Source of the DNA: Bacillota bacterium
Lineage (GTDB): Bacteria; Bacillota; Clostridia; Lachnospirales; Lachnospiraceae
Length of the DNA stretch: 64,000 nt
Direction: 5' to 3'
Assembly (NCBI GenBank): GCA_023437715.1
Contig: JAEZFK010000026.1
Span: forward strand, 1 to 64,000
Under the pieces are notes generated by a model. It searched no databases. It worked only from the letters and a program-made list of their open reading frames with translations, and was not told the origin of the DNA. Shown piece by piece: positions 44,517 through 52,861 of the stretch (the first letter of the stretch is position 1; the number at the start of each line of letters is the position of its first letter). Position numbers and translations under genes: made by a program.

Positions 44517-44615
44517 GAAAAACCACCCTTGTAAAACATTGGCGTGTTAAGCAGGGTGGAATTTTCTATCTTCTTATGGGCCAACCCCTTGTATTGGGGC
44601 GGTTGTTCCTTTTGT
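44517..44615 (-). ncRNA. Antisense antitoxin RNA
   Basis: Transcribed leftward from the promoter at 44622-44650, this RNA of about 100 nt ends at the stem CCACCCT/AGGGTGG (44523-44529 with 44553-44559) followed on its own strand by TTTTTC. The same stem can end the toxin message on the plus strand, so the two RNAs share 3' sequence and can pair. This is the standard arrangement of type I antitoxins of the TxpA/RatA, BsrG/SR4 kind. Confidence 0.72.
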
Positions 44616-44621
44616 AATATT

Positions 44622-44650
44622 AATATAGCATATCTGGCAGTAATATTCAA
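44622..44650 (-). promoter_or_regulatory. Promoter of the antisense antitoxin RNA
   Basis: On the minus strand TTGAAT (44645-44650), 17 bases, TATATT (44622-44627), with an A as predicted start at 44615. It is closer to consensus than the toxin promoter, as expected for an antitoxin in excess. Confidence 0.7.
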
Positions 44651-44743
44651 GGATTGTATTGTTGAGAATATATTCCGGGCTCCCTTTTGAGTCTGCAGTT
44701 ATCATGATAACACCTTCTAATTTTAATTTTATAATAAAAATAG

Positions 44744-44772
44744 TTGAAAAATCGAATAAAATATATTAAAAT
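44744..44772 (+). promoter_or_regulatory. Promoter of the kinase gene
   Basis: TTGAAA (44744-44749), 17 bases, TAAAAT (44767-44772). Transcription would start near 44779, which leaves only a few bases before the ATG at 44785. Confidence 0.6.
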
Positions 44773-44784
44773 AAACCTCAAGAG

Positions 44785-46281
44785 ATGATATTGGACAGGC
44801 AAAAGGAGGTGGCTGCAGTAAGCACCGTTACATTGTTTGGCAAATATCAGCTATGTGGCATCTTGGGAACCGGCCGGGCAGGAACAGTATTTCTGGCGGT
44901 TCATCTTGGGCTTGAGGAGTACCGGGCGATCAAGCGGGTACCCAAAAGCTTTCTCAATTATGAACATTTCAGACGTGAAGCACTTGTTTTAAAAGAGCTT
45001 CGTCATCCCGGAATTCCCATTGTTTATGACGTTGAAGAAGACGAATTTTATAGTTATCTGATCGAAGAGTATCTGGAAGGAGAATCTTTGTATGACCTTG
45101 TAAAGAAACAGGGCCATCTTTCGCAGGAGCTGACCATCTCTTATGGAATCCAGTTATCCTGTATCATGAGTTACCTGCATCTCGCAGGACCAAATCCCAT
45201 TTTACATTTAGATTTACAGCCGAAAAATCTGTTGTTGTGTCATGACACTTTAAAATTGATTGACTTTGGCCTTGCTGCGTCCCCGGATGATGCAAATGTC
45301 CCCGGAGAACGGTATGGAACCGTTGGTTGTGCAGCGCCGGAGCAGTATTTAAAGGACGGGGAGCTGGATGAGAGAACAGACATCTATGCCATTGGTGCTA
45401 TCCTCCACTACCTGTATTCCGGGAGCTTTCCAAAGCTTCCCTATGAACCGCCCCCGTCTATGGATGCCGGTCTGGCAGCAGTCATCGCCCAATGTGTAAA
45501 AACAGATAAAGAGGAACGGATTTCATCGGCACAGGAGCTTGAAAGACAGCTCAAACAGCTTAAAAACATGGGAACGGCTGCAAAAGACCGTCTACAATCA
45601 TCATCTCTTACAATCGCTCTTGCAGGGAGCAAATCAGGGGCCGGGACGACCCACGTTGCCGTCGGCCTGTCTGTCTATCTTAGAAATCACGGATATCCCA
45701 ACTTATTTGCAGAAATGACCGACTCCGGCATGGGAGCCGGGCTGGGCGCTTATGCCGGCGCGAAAAGGGACCAGTATGGTCTTATGAGGCACCGCGGCTT
45801 TGTCTGGAAGCCCTATTATGGGCCGGGAGTAAAGCTGAAAGCGCCGCCCTTCACCCTTCGGATTCACGATTACGGAAATCACCTGGACCGGGCTCTTTCA
45901 GAAGGGGCCGATGCGGTTATTTTGGTGTGCGACAGCAGCCGCTGGAGCAGGAAAGAAGCCTTAGAAGCCGCATCCAGGGTGGTAAAGACCTGTATACCCT
46001 ACGGAATTGTATATAATCATATGGCCGGAGGAGACAGGATCAGGCTGCCGGAAGGAGCGGTTTCACACCGCTGCTTCAAGGTCCCGTATTATCCCAATCC
46101 TTTTGCAGAAAATGATGAATCGGAAATGTTCTATCAATCACTGGCAGAGGTAATATTTGAAAACAAGCCGGTGCAGAAAAGAACCATAAAAGGTCTTATA
46201 AAAGAACTTATAGAAAGACCTGTAAAAGGCCGTGTGAATTATTTCACAAAAAGACTTTTCAAAGGGCGGATAAGCGGGTGA
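44785..46281 (+). CDS. Ser/Thr protein kinase fused to a MinD/CpaE-like P-loop domain
   Basis: A 498-residue protein in two parts. Residues about 18-270 form a Hanks-type kinase: glycine-rich loop (LGTGRAGTVFLA), catalytic Lys (AIKRV), HLDLQPKNLLL catalytic loop, IDFGLA and CAAPEQY. Residues about 275-470 form a SIMIBI-class P-loop domain with a deviant Walker A, GSKSGAGTTH, in which the usual catalytic Lys is Thr. No transmembrane or PASTA segment is seen, so it is cytoplasmic. The start is uncertain: AAAGGAGG at 44802-44809 has no good start codon behind it. A related P-loop protein follows. The fusion has no function I can name. Confidence 0.78.
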   Translation: MILDRQKEVAAVSTVTLFGKYQLCGILGTGRAGTVFLAVHLGLEEYRAIKRVPKSFLNYEHFRREALVLKELRHPGIPIVYDVEEDEFYSYLIEEYLEGESLYDLVKKQGHLSQELTISYGIQLSCIMSYLHLAGPNPILHLDLQPKNLLLCHDTLKLIDFGLAASPDDANVPGERYGTVGCAAPEQYLKDGELDERTDIYAIGAILHYLYSGSFPKLPYEPPPSMDAGLAAVIAQCVKTDKEERISSAQELERQLKQLKNMGTAAKDRLQSSSLTIALAGSKSGAGTTHVAVGLSVYLRNHGYPNLFAEMTDSGMGAGLGAYAGAKRDQYGLMRHRGFVWKPYYGPGVKLKAPPFTLRIHDYGNHLDRALSEGADAVILVCDSSRWSRKEALEAASRVVKTCIPYGIVYNHMAGGDRIRLPEGAVSHRCFKVPYYPNPFAENDESEMFYQSLAEVIFENKPVQKRTIKGLIKELIERPVKGRVNYFTKRLFKGRISG

Positions 46282-46457
46282 GAAGATAATCCAAAATCCT
46301 GTTTTCAGAAACGAATTAAAAAATACAAGACCTTATTATAAGAAAGCACATTGTGGCTATACCGATCCGCCTAATAAAGAGGAGAGTACTACCCTGTCCA
46401 ATACGTGACGGCTCTGCCTAAAACCCATGAACAAAAAACAGAAAGGATAAGTACCCC

Positions 46458-47078
46458 ATGAGTCGAAAGTTAAAAGCAGCATGGAAGCTTCTCCATCCCG
46501 GCAAAAAAACGGCTGCCCAGGAGATCATCGGGATCATTGGCGCGGGCCGGGGGGTAGGAGTGACCCATTTTGCCATCATGACTGCGGGATACTTAACCGG
46601 AGTTTTACGGAAACGGTGCGCCGTTCTGGAATGGAACAGTCACGGAGATTTCAAAAACATGAGAAAAATCTGTGGAAAGGACGGGAGACCGAACCAGGTG
46701 AGCAGGATACTTGATACGGATTATTACGAGCGGGCGGGGATAGATACCCTTTTATTGTGTAAAAAGGCCGGATATCAGGCAGTGATTGTGGATTACGGGT
46801 CTGTAATGGAGGGAAATCTGGAAGAGTTTTTAAGGTGTGACAGGCAGTTTGTTCTGGGAAGCTTCAGTGAGTGGCAGATGAAAGCGTTTCTGGAATTCGA
46901 AGGAAAGGGAAAGAGAGCGGAACGAAGCTGGGAAACTCTCGCGGTCTTTGGCAGCGAGGAAGCCAGAAAAAACATGGAAAAGAGGCTTGGAGTTCCTGTC
47001 CGCCGGATTCCGGTTTCAGTAGACGCCTTTATTGTCACCGGCGAGGCGATCAGTTTTTATCAGAGCTATTTCGGCTGA
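46458..47078 (+). CDS. Stand-alone CpaE/TadZ-like P-loop protein
   Basis: A 206-residue protein whose deviant Walker A (GIIGAGRGVGVTHFA) closely resembles that of the P-loop half of the preceding kinase fusion (GSKSGAGTTHVAVG). A Walker B-like strand is AVIVDYGSV. ParA/MinD/CpaE relatives position complexes in the cell; members without the Lys of the P-loop may bind but not hydrolyse nucleotide. It is about 175 bases after the kinase gene on the same strand, with AAAGGA before the ATG. No pilus (tad) or partition (parB) genes are near, so the partner is unknown. Confidence 0.65.
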   Translation: MSRKLKAAWKLLHPGKKTAAQEIIGIIGAGRGVGVTHFAIMTAGYLTGVLRKRCAVLEWNSHGDFKNMRKICGKDGRPNQVSRILDTDYYERAGIDTLLLCKKAGYQAVIVDYGSVMEGNLEEFLRCDRQFVLGSFSEWQMKAFLEFEGKGKRAERSWETLAVFGSEEARKNMEKRLGVPVRRIPVSVDAFIVTGEAISFYQSYFG

Positions 47079-47182
47079 GGGAGAGGGAATGTGTCACAGC
47101 AGAATCCTTATGGTCCTCTCCCCGCGCTTTCAGAAAGACGCTGGAAAACAATACAAAAGAAAAAGGTTCGGGGGAAATATGG

Positions 47183-47452
47183 ATGAAAACAGAAGACGAC
47201 GGAGAAAAGAAGAAGCGGGCCAAAGCTTTGGAGAAAGATTGTACAAAAGAAAGCCAGTATCTGGCAGGGCTTAAAAAATACAAGAACCAGGGAATCGTCA
47301 TCCGCATAGACGGAGAGGAGCTGCCGGAGAAAGACTGGGGAAAGATATTTGAGGTCAGGGAGGACGACTGTTTTTATATGGCCGATTATATTCCGGATGA
47401 AAAGACAGGAAAGCTCCATGAAATAAGGTTTGAACGTGTTTATAACCGGTAA
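47183..47452 (+). CDS. Small charged protein of unknown function
   Basis: An 89-residue hydrophilic protein, about 40% charged, with no transmembrane segment or cysteine motif of note. It begins with a lysine/glutamate-rich helix and continues with a more regular fold (IVIRIDGEELPEKDWGKIFE and a following MADYIP segment). It follows the CpaE-like gene by about 100 bases on the same strand with GGGGGAAA before the ATG. I do not recognise a family; coding is supported by codon use and by its close packing in the cluster. Confidence 0.6.
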   Translation: MKTEDDGEKKKRAKALEKDCTKESQYLAGLKKYKNQGIVIRIDGEELPEKDWGKIFEVREDDCFYMADYIPDEKTGKLHEIRFERVYNR

Positions 47453-47588
47453 GGCCTTCGGGCTGTACCAACAGGAGGGCGCAAAGGATGCCATCTTCAG
47501 CCTTAAGCTGGCTCACAGACGCGTCAGGGCGGGATCAGGGGATCAGGAAAGTAATGAAAATGTAAATTCCAAAAAGGAAGAAGTGTGA
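47436..47588 (+). CDS. Possible 50-residue protein overlapping the preceding gene
   Basis: A 50-codon frame begins with GTG at 47436, 7 bases after AAGG, and overlaps the end of the 89-residue gene by 17 bases. The product reads MFITGKAFGLYQQEGAKDAI then FSLKLAHRRVRAG and a polar tail. Composition is protein-like, but there is no family match I can recall, and the start is non-ATG. It could be spurious. Confidence 0.35.
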   Translation: MFITGKAFGLYQQEGAKDAIFSLKLAHRRVRAGSGDQESNENVNSKKEEV

Positions 47589-47652
47589 TATAATCTAAAA
47601 GACAATACGGGCTTATGCCTATAGGATACGATCCATAGCAGGAGGAAAACAG

Positions 47653-49314
47653 ATGAAGAGAAAAGCGGTGCCGGTGTTTGTGGCCCTCGGATTGATTTTC
47701 TTAGTGACTGCCGGATTTTTCGGCGTCCGGTTTCTGGAACGGTATATCCCCACAAAGGAGCAGGCGGATTTAGCCGGACTTTTGGGAGTGACGGGGGATG
47801 AGGTGGCCCTTTATCTCAACGAGGATTTGCAGGATGCAAAGGGGCTTTACCTTCAGGGACAGACCTATCTCCCCATAAAATGGGTAAACGAGACGCTGAA
47901 CGAGCGCTTTTATTGGGATGATAATGAGAAGCTTCTTGTATATGCCCTGCCGGATTCCATTGTTTATGCGGATCATTCGACCCTGGGCTCCACAGGAAAG
48001 CCCTTGATCTGGGTAAATGAGGACGGCGTTTATTTATCCATCGGCCTGGTGGCTAATTATACGGATATCCGGGCGGCGGCTTACGACGGAGACGGATATA
48101 AGAGGGTTTTCATCAATAATAACTGGGACGCCCAAAATGAGGCCGTGGTTAAAAAGGACGGCAATGTCCGGGTAAAGGGCGGAGTGAAAAGCCCCATTGT
48201 GACCTGGATCTCCCAGGGAGCCAGGGTCACGGTTTTAGAATCCCTGGAGAAATGGTCCAGGGTCAGGACAGAGGATGGCTTTATCGGCTATGTGGAAAAC
48301 AGGCGGCTTGGGGAGACGGAAAGCCAGGTTCCGGTCAGCACCTTTAAAGCACCTGTTTACACCAGTGTTTCCATGGATGAACCTGTCTGCATGGCCTGGC
48401 ATCAGATGACCCTGCCGGAGGGAAATGCTTCCTTTGACAGCTACGTCGCCAATACCTCCGGGCTCAACGTTATTTCGCCCACCTGGTATGAGCTTACGGA
48501 CAATGAGGGAAATTTCGCCTCCCTGGCAGATGGGGATTATGTGAAGAAAGCTCACGACAAGGGGCTTAAGGTATGGGCTCTCATAAATAATTTCAGCCCT
48601 GATGTGAATACGGAGATCCTCATGTCAAGGACATCTGTCAGGCGGAAGCTGATCGAAGCCCTTATGGCAGAGGTAGAGCGGTACGGCCTTGACGGTCTTA
48701 ACCTGGATTTTGAGGGAATCAAGGAGGAAGCAGGGGTCCATTACATCCAGTTTATACGGGAGCTGTCCATCCCCTGCCGGAAGAAAGGAATTGTCCTGTC
48801 CGTAGATAATTACGTTCCCACTTCCACAAATCAATTCTATAATCGGAAAGAACAGGGTATCGTGGCTGATTATGTCATTGTTATGGGATATGATGAGCAC
48901 TATGCGGGGGGCGACGCCGGTTCCGTAGCTTCTATTTCCTATGAGGAAAACGGCATAAAGGACACATTGGCGTCTGTACCCAAGGAAAAGGTCATAAGCG
49001 CCATTCCGTTTTATACCCGGGTATGGACCGAGGGAGCAGATGGAAAAACAACCTCCTCTTCCCTGGGAATTGCGAAAGCCAAGGAGTGGGTCACCCAAAA
49101 TAATGTAGAGCTGTACTGGCAGGAAGAATTGGGCCAGTACTACGGAGAATTGCAGACAGAGGAAGGACTTAAAAAGGTGTGGATGGAAGAGGAACGCTCC
49201 ATCGGCCTTAAGATGGATCTAGTAAAGAAATATGATCTGGCAGGCGTGGCCTGCTGGAAACTGGGATTTGAGCCGGCAGAGTTGTGGGACGAAGTACGGC
49301 TGGATCAGGAGTAA
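47653..49314 (+). CDS. Membrane-anchored GH18 glycosidase with SH3 domain (spore/cell-wall hydrolase type)
   Basis: A 553-residue protein: one N-terminal transmembrane anchor (about 5-27), a stalk with a copper-amine-oxidase-like N-terminal domain (about 45-150), an SH3-like domain (about 170-220, GARVTVLESLEKWSRVRTEDG) and a GH18 TIM barrel (about 235-540). The GH18 motif reads LDGLNLDFEGI, with Asp and the catalytic Glu in place. Proteins of this layout (YaaH/YdhD-like) cleave N-acetylglucosaminyl bonds, often in spore cortex or coat. The nearby cwlD gene supports a sporulation or wall role. CAGGAGG precedes the ATG. Confidence 0.88.
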   Translation: MKRKAVPVFVALGLIFLVTAGFFGVRFLERYIPTKEQADLAGLLGVTGDEVALYLNEDLQDAKGLYLQGQTYLPIKWVNETLNERFYWDDNEKLLVYALPDSIVYADHSTLGSTGKPLIWVNEDGVYLSIGLVANYTDIRAAAYDGDGYKRVFINNNWDAQNEAVVKKDGNVRVKGGVKSPIVTWISQGARVTVLESLEKWSRVRTEDGFIGYVENRRLGETESQVPVSTFKAPVYTSVSMDEPVCMAWHQMTLPEGNASFDSYVANTSGLNVISPTWYELTDNEGNFASLADGDYVKKAHDKGLKVWALINNFSPDVNTEILMSRTSVRRKLIEALMAEVERYGLDGLNLDFEGIKEEAGVHYIQFIRELSIPCRKKGIVLSVDNYVPTSTNQFYNRKEQGIVADYVIVMGYDEHYAGGDAGSVASISYEENGIKDTLASVPKEKVISAIPFYTRVWTEGADGKTTSSSLGIAKAKEWVTQNNVELYWQEELGQYYGELQTEEGLKKVWMEEERSIGLKMDLVKKYDLAGVACWKLGFEPAELWDEVRLDQE

Positions 49315-49383
49315 AAGACTTCGCACCAAGCGCGCTTTTGCGGGAACAAACATAAGACATGGGAGAGAATGGAAGGTCAGGTT

Positions 49384-50817
49384 ATGAAAAGCAGGATAGT
49401 TTTGGCAGCATTATTGGCGGGAGCATGTATTTTGGCAGGATGTTCTTTAAAGAGAACAGCGCCGGAAACCACGGTTGCGGAGAGCACGCCATCAGCGGAG
49501 ACGGAGACAGAAGAGACGAGTACGGTGCCGCCTACCATAGAAGAATTTCCCCAAACAGCGGAAAGCCCTACAGCGGAGCCGCCTGAGGAAAGGGAGGAAG
49601 GCGGAAGCAGGATTCTGGTGGCATCCGATATGCACTATTTATCCAGGAACTTAACAGACCTTCAAAAAGGTTTTCAATACATGGTAGATCACGGAGACGG
49701 TAAGGTCATGCAGTATATCTGGGAAATTACGGATGCTTTTGTGGATGAAGTAATAAGCCAGCGGCCGGACCTGGTGATTTTAAGCGGAGACTTGACCTAT
49801 AACGGGGAAAAGGAAAGCCACACGGAGTTTGCCGGAAAGCTTGAGGAAATTGAGGCGGCAGGCATACCCGTAATTGTGATTCCGGGAAACCATGATATCA
49901 ACAATTCCCTGGCAGCCCAGTTTGTAGGTGATACGTCTCTGGGAGCGGAAAATATCACTCCGGAAGAGTTTGAGGAGATTTATCAGGATTTCGGATACAA
50001 TGAGGCGGTCAGCCGGGATCCCGCTTCCTTAAGCTATGTTTATCAGGTAAATGATTATACCAGGGCCCTGATGCTGGATACAAACCAGTATGAACCGAGA
50101 AATCTGGTCGGAGGAATGATACGGGATGACACCTATGACTGGATTGAGGAGCAGATGGAAGAGGCCTGGAACCTTGGGATGAATGTGATTCCTGTAGGCC
50201 ATCACAATCTCCTTGACGAAAGCCAGGTATATTTGCAGGACTGCACCATAGAGCACAGTGAACAGCTTATTGACCAGCTGGAAAGCTGGGATGTTCCCCT
50301 GTTCCTGAGCGGCCACATGCATGTGCAGCATTATATGAGGTCCGGCGAGGATTCCGGGATCTATGAGATCGTTACGGGCTCCCTGTCCACGCCTCCCTGC
50401 CAGTATGGGGTCCTGGATTATGGGGATGACGGAAGCTTCCATTATCGCACAAAGGCCCTGGATATGAAAGGCTGGGCTCAGAAGACGGGAAACAAGGATA
50501 AGAATCTTTTGAATTTTGATACATTCGGGAAAACCTTTTTAAGTAAGGTATTTTATAACCAGGCCCAGGATGAATTTGAAAGGCTGGATACCCTTAAAAG
50601 CCTGACCAAGTATCAGAAAGAACAGATGGCTAAGTCCTATGCGGAACTCAATGTGGCCTGTTCCGCAGGCCGGGTTTTTGAGATCCGGGATAAGGCCATG
50701 GCAAAGGCCGGCTATAAGATGTGGGAGGAGGAAGGTTATCCAAGCATTCTCTCCCAATACCTGGAGTGGATTACTGCAGACGGGACAAAGGATTACAACG
50801 TACTTGATTCGGAATAA
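49384..50817 (+). CDS. Lipoprotein calcineurin-like metallophosphoesterase
   Basis: A 477-residue exported lipoprotein. The signal peptide ends with lipobox LAGC, a Thr/Glu/Pro-rich linker follows, and the phosphoesterase domain carries the five metal motifs: ASDMHYL, LSGDLTYNGE, PGNHDINN, VGHHNL and SGHMHVQHY. A helical C-terminal extension of about 130 residues is also present. The substrate outside the membrane is unknown. The ATG at 49384 lies 7 bases after GGAAGG; an ATG at 49369 is possible. Confidence 0.88.
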   Translation: MKSRIVLAALLAGACILAGCSLKRTAPETTVAESTPSAETETEETSTVPPTIEEFPQTAESPTAEPPEEREEGGSRILVASDMHYLSRNLTDLQKGFQYMVDHGDGKVMQYIWEITDAFVDEVISQRPDLVILSGDLTYNGEKESHTEFAGKLEEIEAAGIPVIVIPGNHDINNSLAAQFVGDTSLGAENITPEEFEEIYQDFGYNEAVSRDPASLSYVYQVNDYTRALMLDTNQYEPRNLVGGMIRDDTYDWIEEQMEEAWNLGMNVIPVGHHNLLDESQVYLQDCTIEHSEQLIDQLESWDVPLFLSGHMHVQHYMRSGEDSGIYEIVTGSLSTPPCQYGVLDYGDDGSFHYRTKALDMKGWAQKTGNKDKNLLNFDTFGKTFLSKVFYNQAQDEFERLDTLKSLTKYQKEQMAKSYAELNVACSAGRVFEIRDKAMAKAGYKMWEEEGYPSILSQYLEWITADGTKDYNVLDSE

Positions 50818-50870
50818 CTGGCAGGAATGGTTCTTTTTTAATTCCCTGAAAGATATAATTCATTAAGAAA

Positions 50871-51587
50871 ATGAATCAGGTAGGAAACGTGAAATTATCA
50901 AAATGGGAACCGCTCATGGCCGTGGTATTGCTGGCTTTGGTATACATCATATCAAATCAGGCCGGAAAGATGACGGCAGGGGTAAGCGTAAAAACCGGTA
51001 AGGAAAAACCTGTGGTTGTGATAGATGCGGGCCATGGTGGAAATGACCCCGGAAAGATCGGTATTGACGGCACCCTGGAAAAGGATATTAACCTGCAGAT
51101 CGCCAAACGGTTAAAGAAGTATCTGGAAGCTTCTGACGTAGAGGTAATTCTGACCAGGGATAGTGACAATGGCCTTTATTCGGAAAAGGACAGCAGGAAA
51201 AAGATGGCTGACATGACCAAGCGCTGCGAGATCATTAATGATGCCAGCCCGGATCTTACCGTCAGCATTCATCAGAACAGCTACCATCAGGAGGACGTTT
51301 CCGGAGGACAGGTATTTTACTACAAGAAATCAGAAAAAGGAAAAAAGCTGGCTGAAATCCTGCAGGAACGGTTTGACTATGTGCTGGGAGAGAAAAACAC
51401 CAGACTGGCAAAGCCCAACGATAATTACTATCTGCTTCTCCATGTGAAGACTCCCATTGTGATCGTGGAGTGCGGTTTTTTGACCAACTGGAAAGAGTCC
51501 GCTCTGCTGAATTCTGAGGATTACCAGGACCGGCTGGCGTGGACCATACATATGGGGATTATGAAATATTTAAATGGGGATAAATAA
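50871..51587 (+). CDS. cwlD: N-acetylmuramoyl-L-alanine amidase (CwlD-like)
   Basis: A 238-residue Amidase_3 enzyme with one N-terminal membrane segment (about 13-30). The zinc ligands are in VIDAGHGGNDPG, the Glu of LEKDINLQ, and SIHQNSYH; the catalytic Glu is in VECGFLTN. Size and anchor match CwlD, which strips peptides from muramic acid during cortex synthesis so that muramic-delta-lactam can form and spores can germinate. A GH18 hydrolase is nearby. It ends before a strong terminator. Confidence 0.88.
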   Translation: MNQVGNVKLSKWEPLMAVVLLALVYIISNQAGKMTAGVSVKTGKEKPVVVIDAGHGGNDPGKIGIDGTLEKDINLQIAKRLKKYLEASDVEVILTRDSDNGLYSEKDSRKKMADMTKRCEIINDASPDLTVSIHQNSYHQEDVSGGQVFYYKKSEKGKKLAEILQERFDYVLGEKNTRLAKPNDNYYLLLHVKTPIVIVECGFLTNWKESALLNSEDYQDRLAWTIHMGIMKYLNGDK

Positions 51588-51601
51588 AATATGAAGCTTA
51601 C

Positions 51602-51633
51602 AGGCGCCTTTGCATGGAAAGGGCGCCTTTTTT
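51602..51633. terminator. Terminator between cwlD and convergent lacI
   Basis: AGGCGCCTTT and AAAGGGCGCC pair around a short loop, followed by T6 on the plus strand. Confidence 0.9.
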
Positions 51634-51643
51634 CTGCACTTTT

Positions 51644-52669
51644 TCAAAGCTGCCTGGGGGGAGCGCAGCTTTCACGGACTGCAATATAAAAGGGCAGGTC
51701 AATTTTAACGGGAAGGCGGTGGCCGCCTTCCATGCGGTCAATCAGGATTTTTGCCGTCATCTGGCCCATCTCTTCCACCGGGATATGTACCGTGGTAAGC
51801 ATGGGAGTGAGGTATTGAGCCGTATCAATATCGTCGATGCTGATGACCGAAATATCCTTTGGAATATGAAGTCCGGATTCGTGAAAGGCTTTCATGGCTC
51901 CCATGGCTGTGATATCGTTGCTGCAAAAACAGGCGGTAGCGTCACAGCCGGCTTCCAAAAGCCGCTTTGCTCCCTGATACCCTCCATCCGAAGAAAGAGG
52001 CACATTGGCAACCCATTCCCTGCGGAGAAGGAGTTTATGGGCGCTTAAGGCCTCACAGTATCCGTTATAACGGTTTTCTGATTTTGTTTCTCCGATGTAG
52101 GCGATCCTGCGGTGTCCCAGACCGATTAAATAGTTGGTTGCCGTAAGGGCGGCCTGGTGCCCGTCGCAGATGATCTGATCGTATTTGGCTTCCAGATTGT
52201 TTAAGCCCGTATAGACCAGATAGTTGAAGTAATTCTTTAAAAGGCTGAGAAGCTGCTTGTCGCAGCGCCCTAAAATGACCACGCCGTCCACGTGGTTGTC
52301 GGAGATGAGACGGAAGGTGCCGGGATGGTTGATATCAAAGGCAGAAAAGGAATATTTTAAAACGTAGTTTTGCTTAAAGGCTTCCTGCTCAATGCTGCGG
52401 GCGAGAGAGGAAAAAAATAAGTCAGTTACCGTGTCCGTGGTCCGGGCGAATAAGCAGGCAATGGAGCGGGAGGCAGTCTGGGCCGCTTTCTTTTCTCCCA
52501 TCTTTAAGTTGCGGGCGGCGGAATTGGGCGCATATCCGGTTCTGCGCACGATTTCCCAGATCCGGTCCTGGACCTCTTTGCTGGCAGCGCCGGGGGTGTT
52601 GTTATTTACGACCCTGGATACGGTGGAAATGGACACGCCCGCCTCCCTGGCGATTTCCTTTAATGTCAT
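51644..52669 (-). CDS. LacI-family transcriptional regulator (pfk-tpi-larA locus)
   Basis: A 341-residue LacI-type regulator: helix-turn-helix LKEIAREAGVSISTVSRVVNN, hinge helix at about 50-58 (NSAARNLKMG), and a sugar-sensing domain. It is divergent from pfk-tpi-larA, and the palindrome CAAACGTTTG with the central CG that LacI proteins favour lies between them and again before tauE. It therefore probably represses both units and itself until a sugar or sugar phosphate binds. Confidence 0.9.
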   Translation of the reverse strand: MTLKEIAREAGVSISTVSRVVNNNTPGAASKEVQDRIWEIVRRTGYAPNSAARNLKMGEKKAAQTASRSIACLFARTTDTVTDLFFSSLARSIEQEAFKQNYVLKYSFSAFDINHPGTFRLISDNHVDGVVILGRCDKQLLSLLKNYFNYLVYTGLNNLEAKYDQIICDGHQAALTATNYLIGLGHRRIAYIGETKSENRYNGYCEALSAHKLLLRREWVANVPLSSDGGYQGAKRLLEAGCDATACFCSNDITAMGAMKAFHESGLHIPKDISVISIDDIDTAQYLTPMLTTVHIPVEEMGQMTAKILIDRMEGGHRLPVKIDLPFYIAVRESCAPPRQL

Positions 52670-52743
52670 AGGCTACCTCCGAAAAAGATATTTTCTTTTT
52701 TTATTATAACTCATAACTTATGAAAACAATATACCATTAAACG

Positions 52744-52753
52744 CAAACGTTTG
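52744..52753. promoter_or_regulatory. LacI-type operator CAAACGTTTG (copy 1)
   Basis: A perfect 10-base palindrome (GCAAACGTTTG in context) sits in the divergent region between lacI and pfk. The identical core recurs at 56562-56571. A CcpA cre site is an alternative reading, but the flanks do not fit the cre consensus. Confidence 0.65.
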
Positions 52754-52861
52754 AGTAGAATTTGCACAAATTTGAAAGAGAATATGTTACGCTGATACCA
52801 TAGAAACGGGAAACGGAATGATTGAGAAATGATTATATAAAGAGGAGTGTGGATCAGGAAT

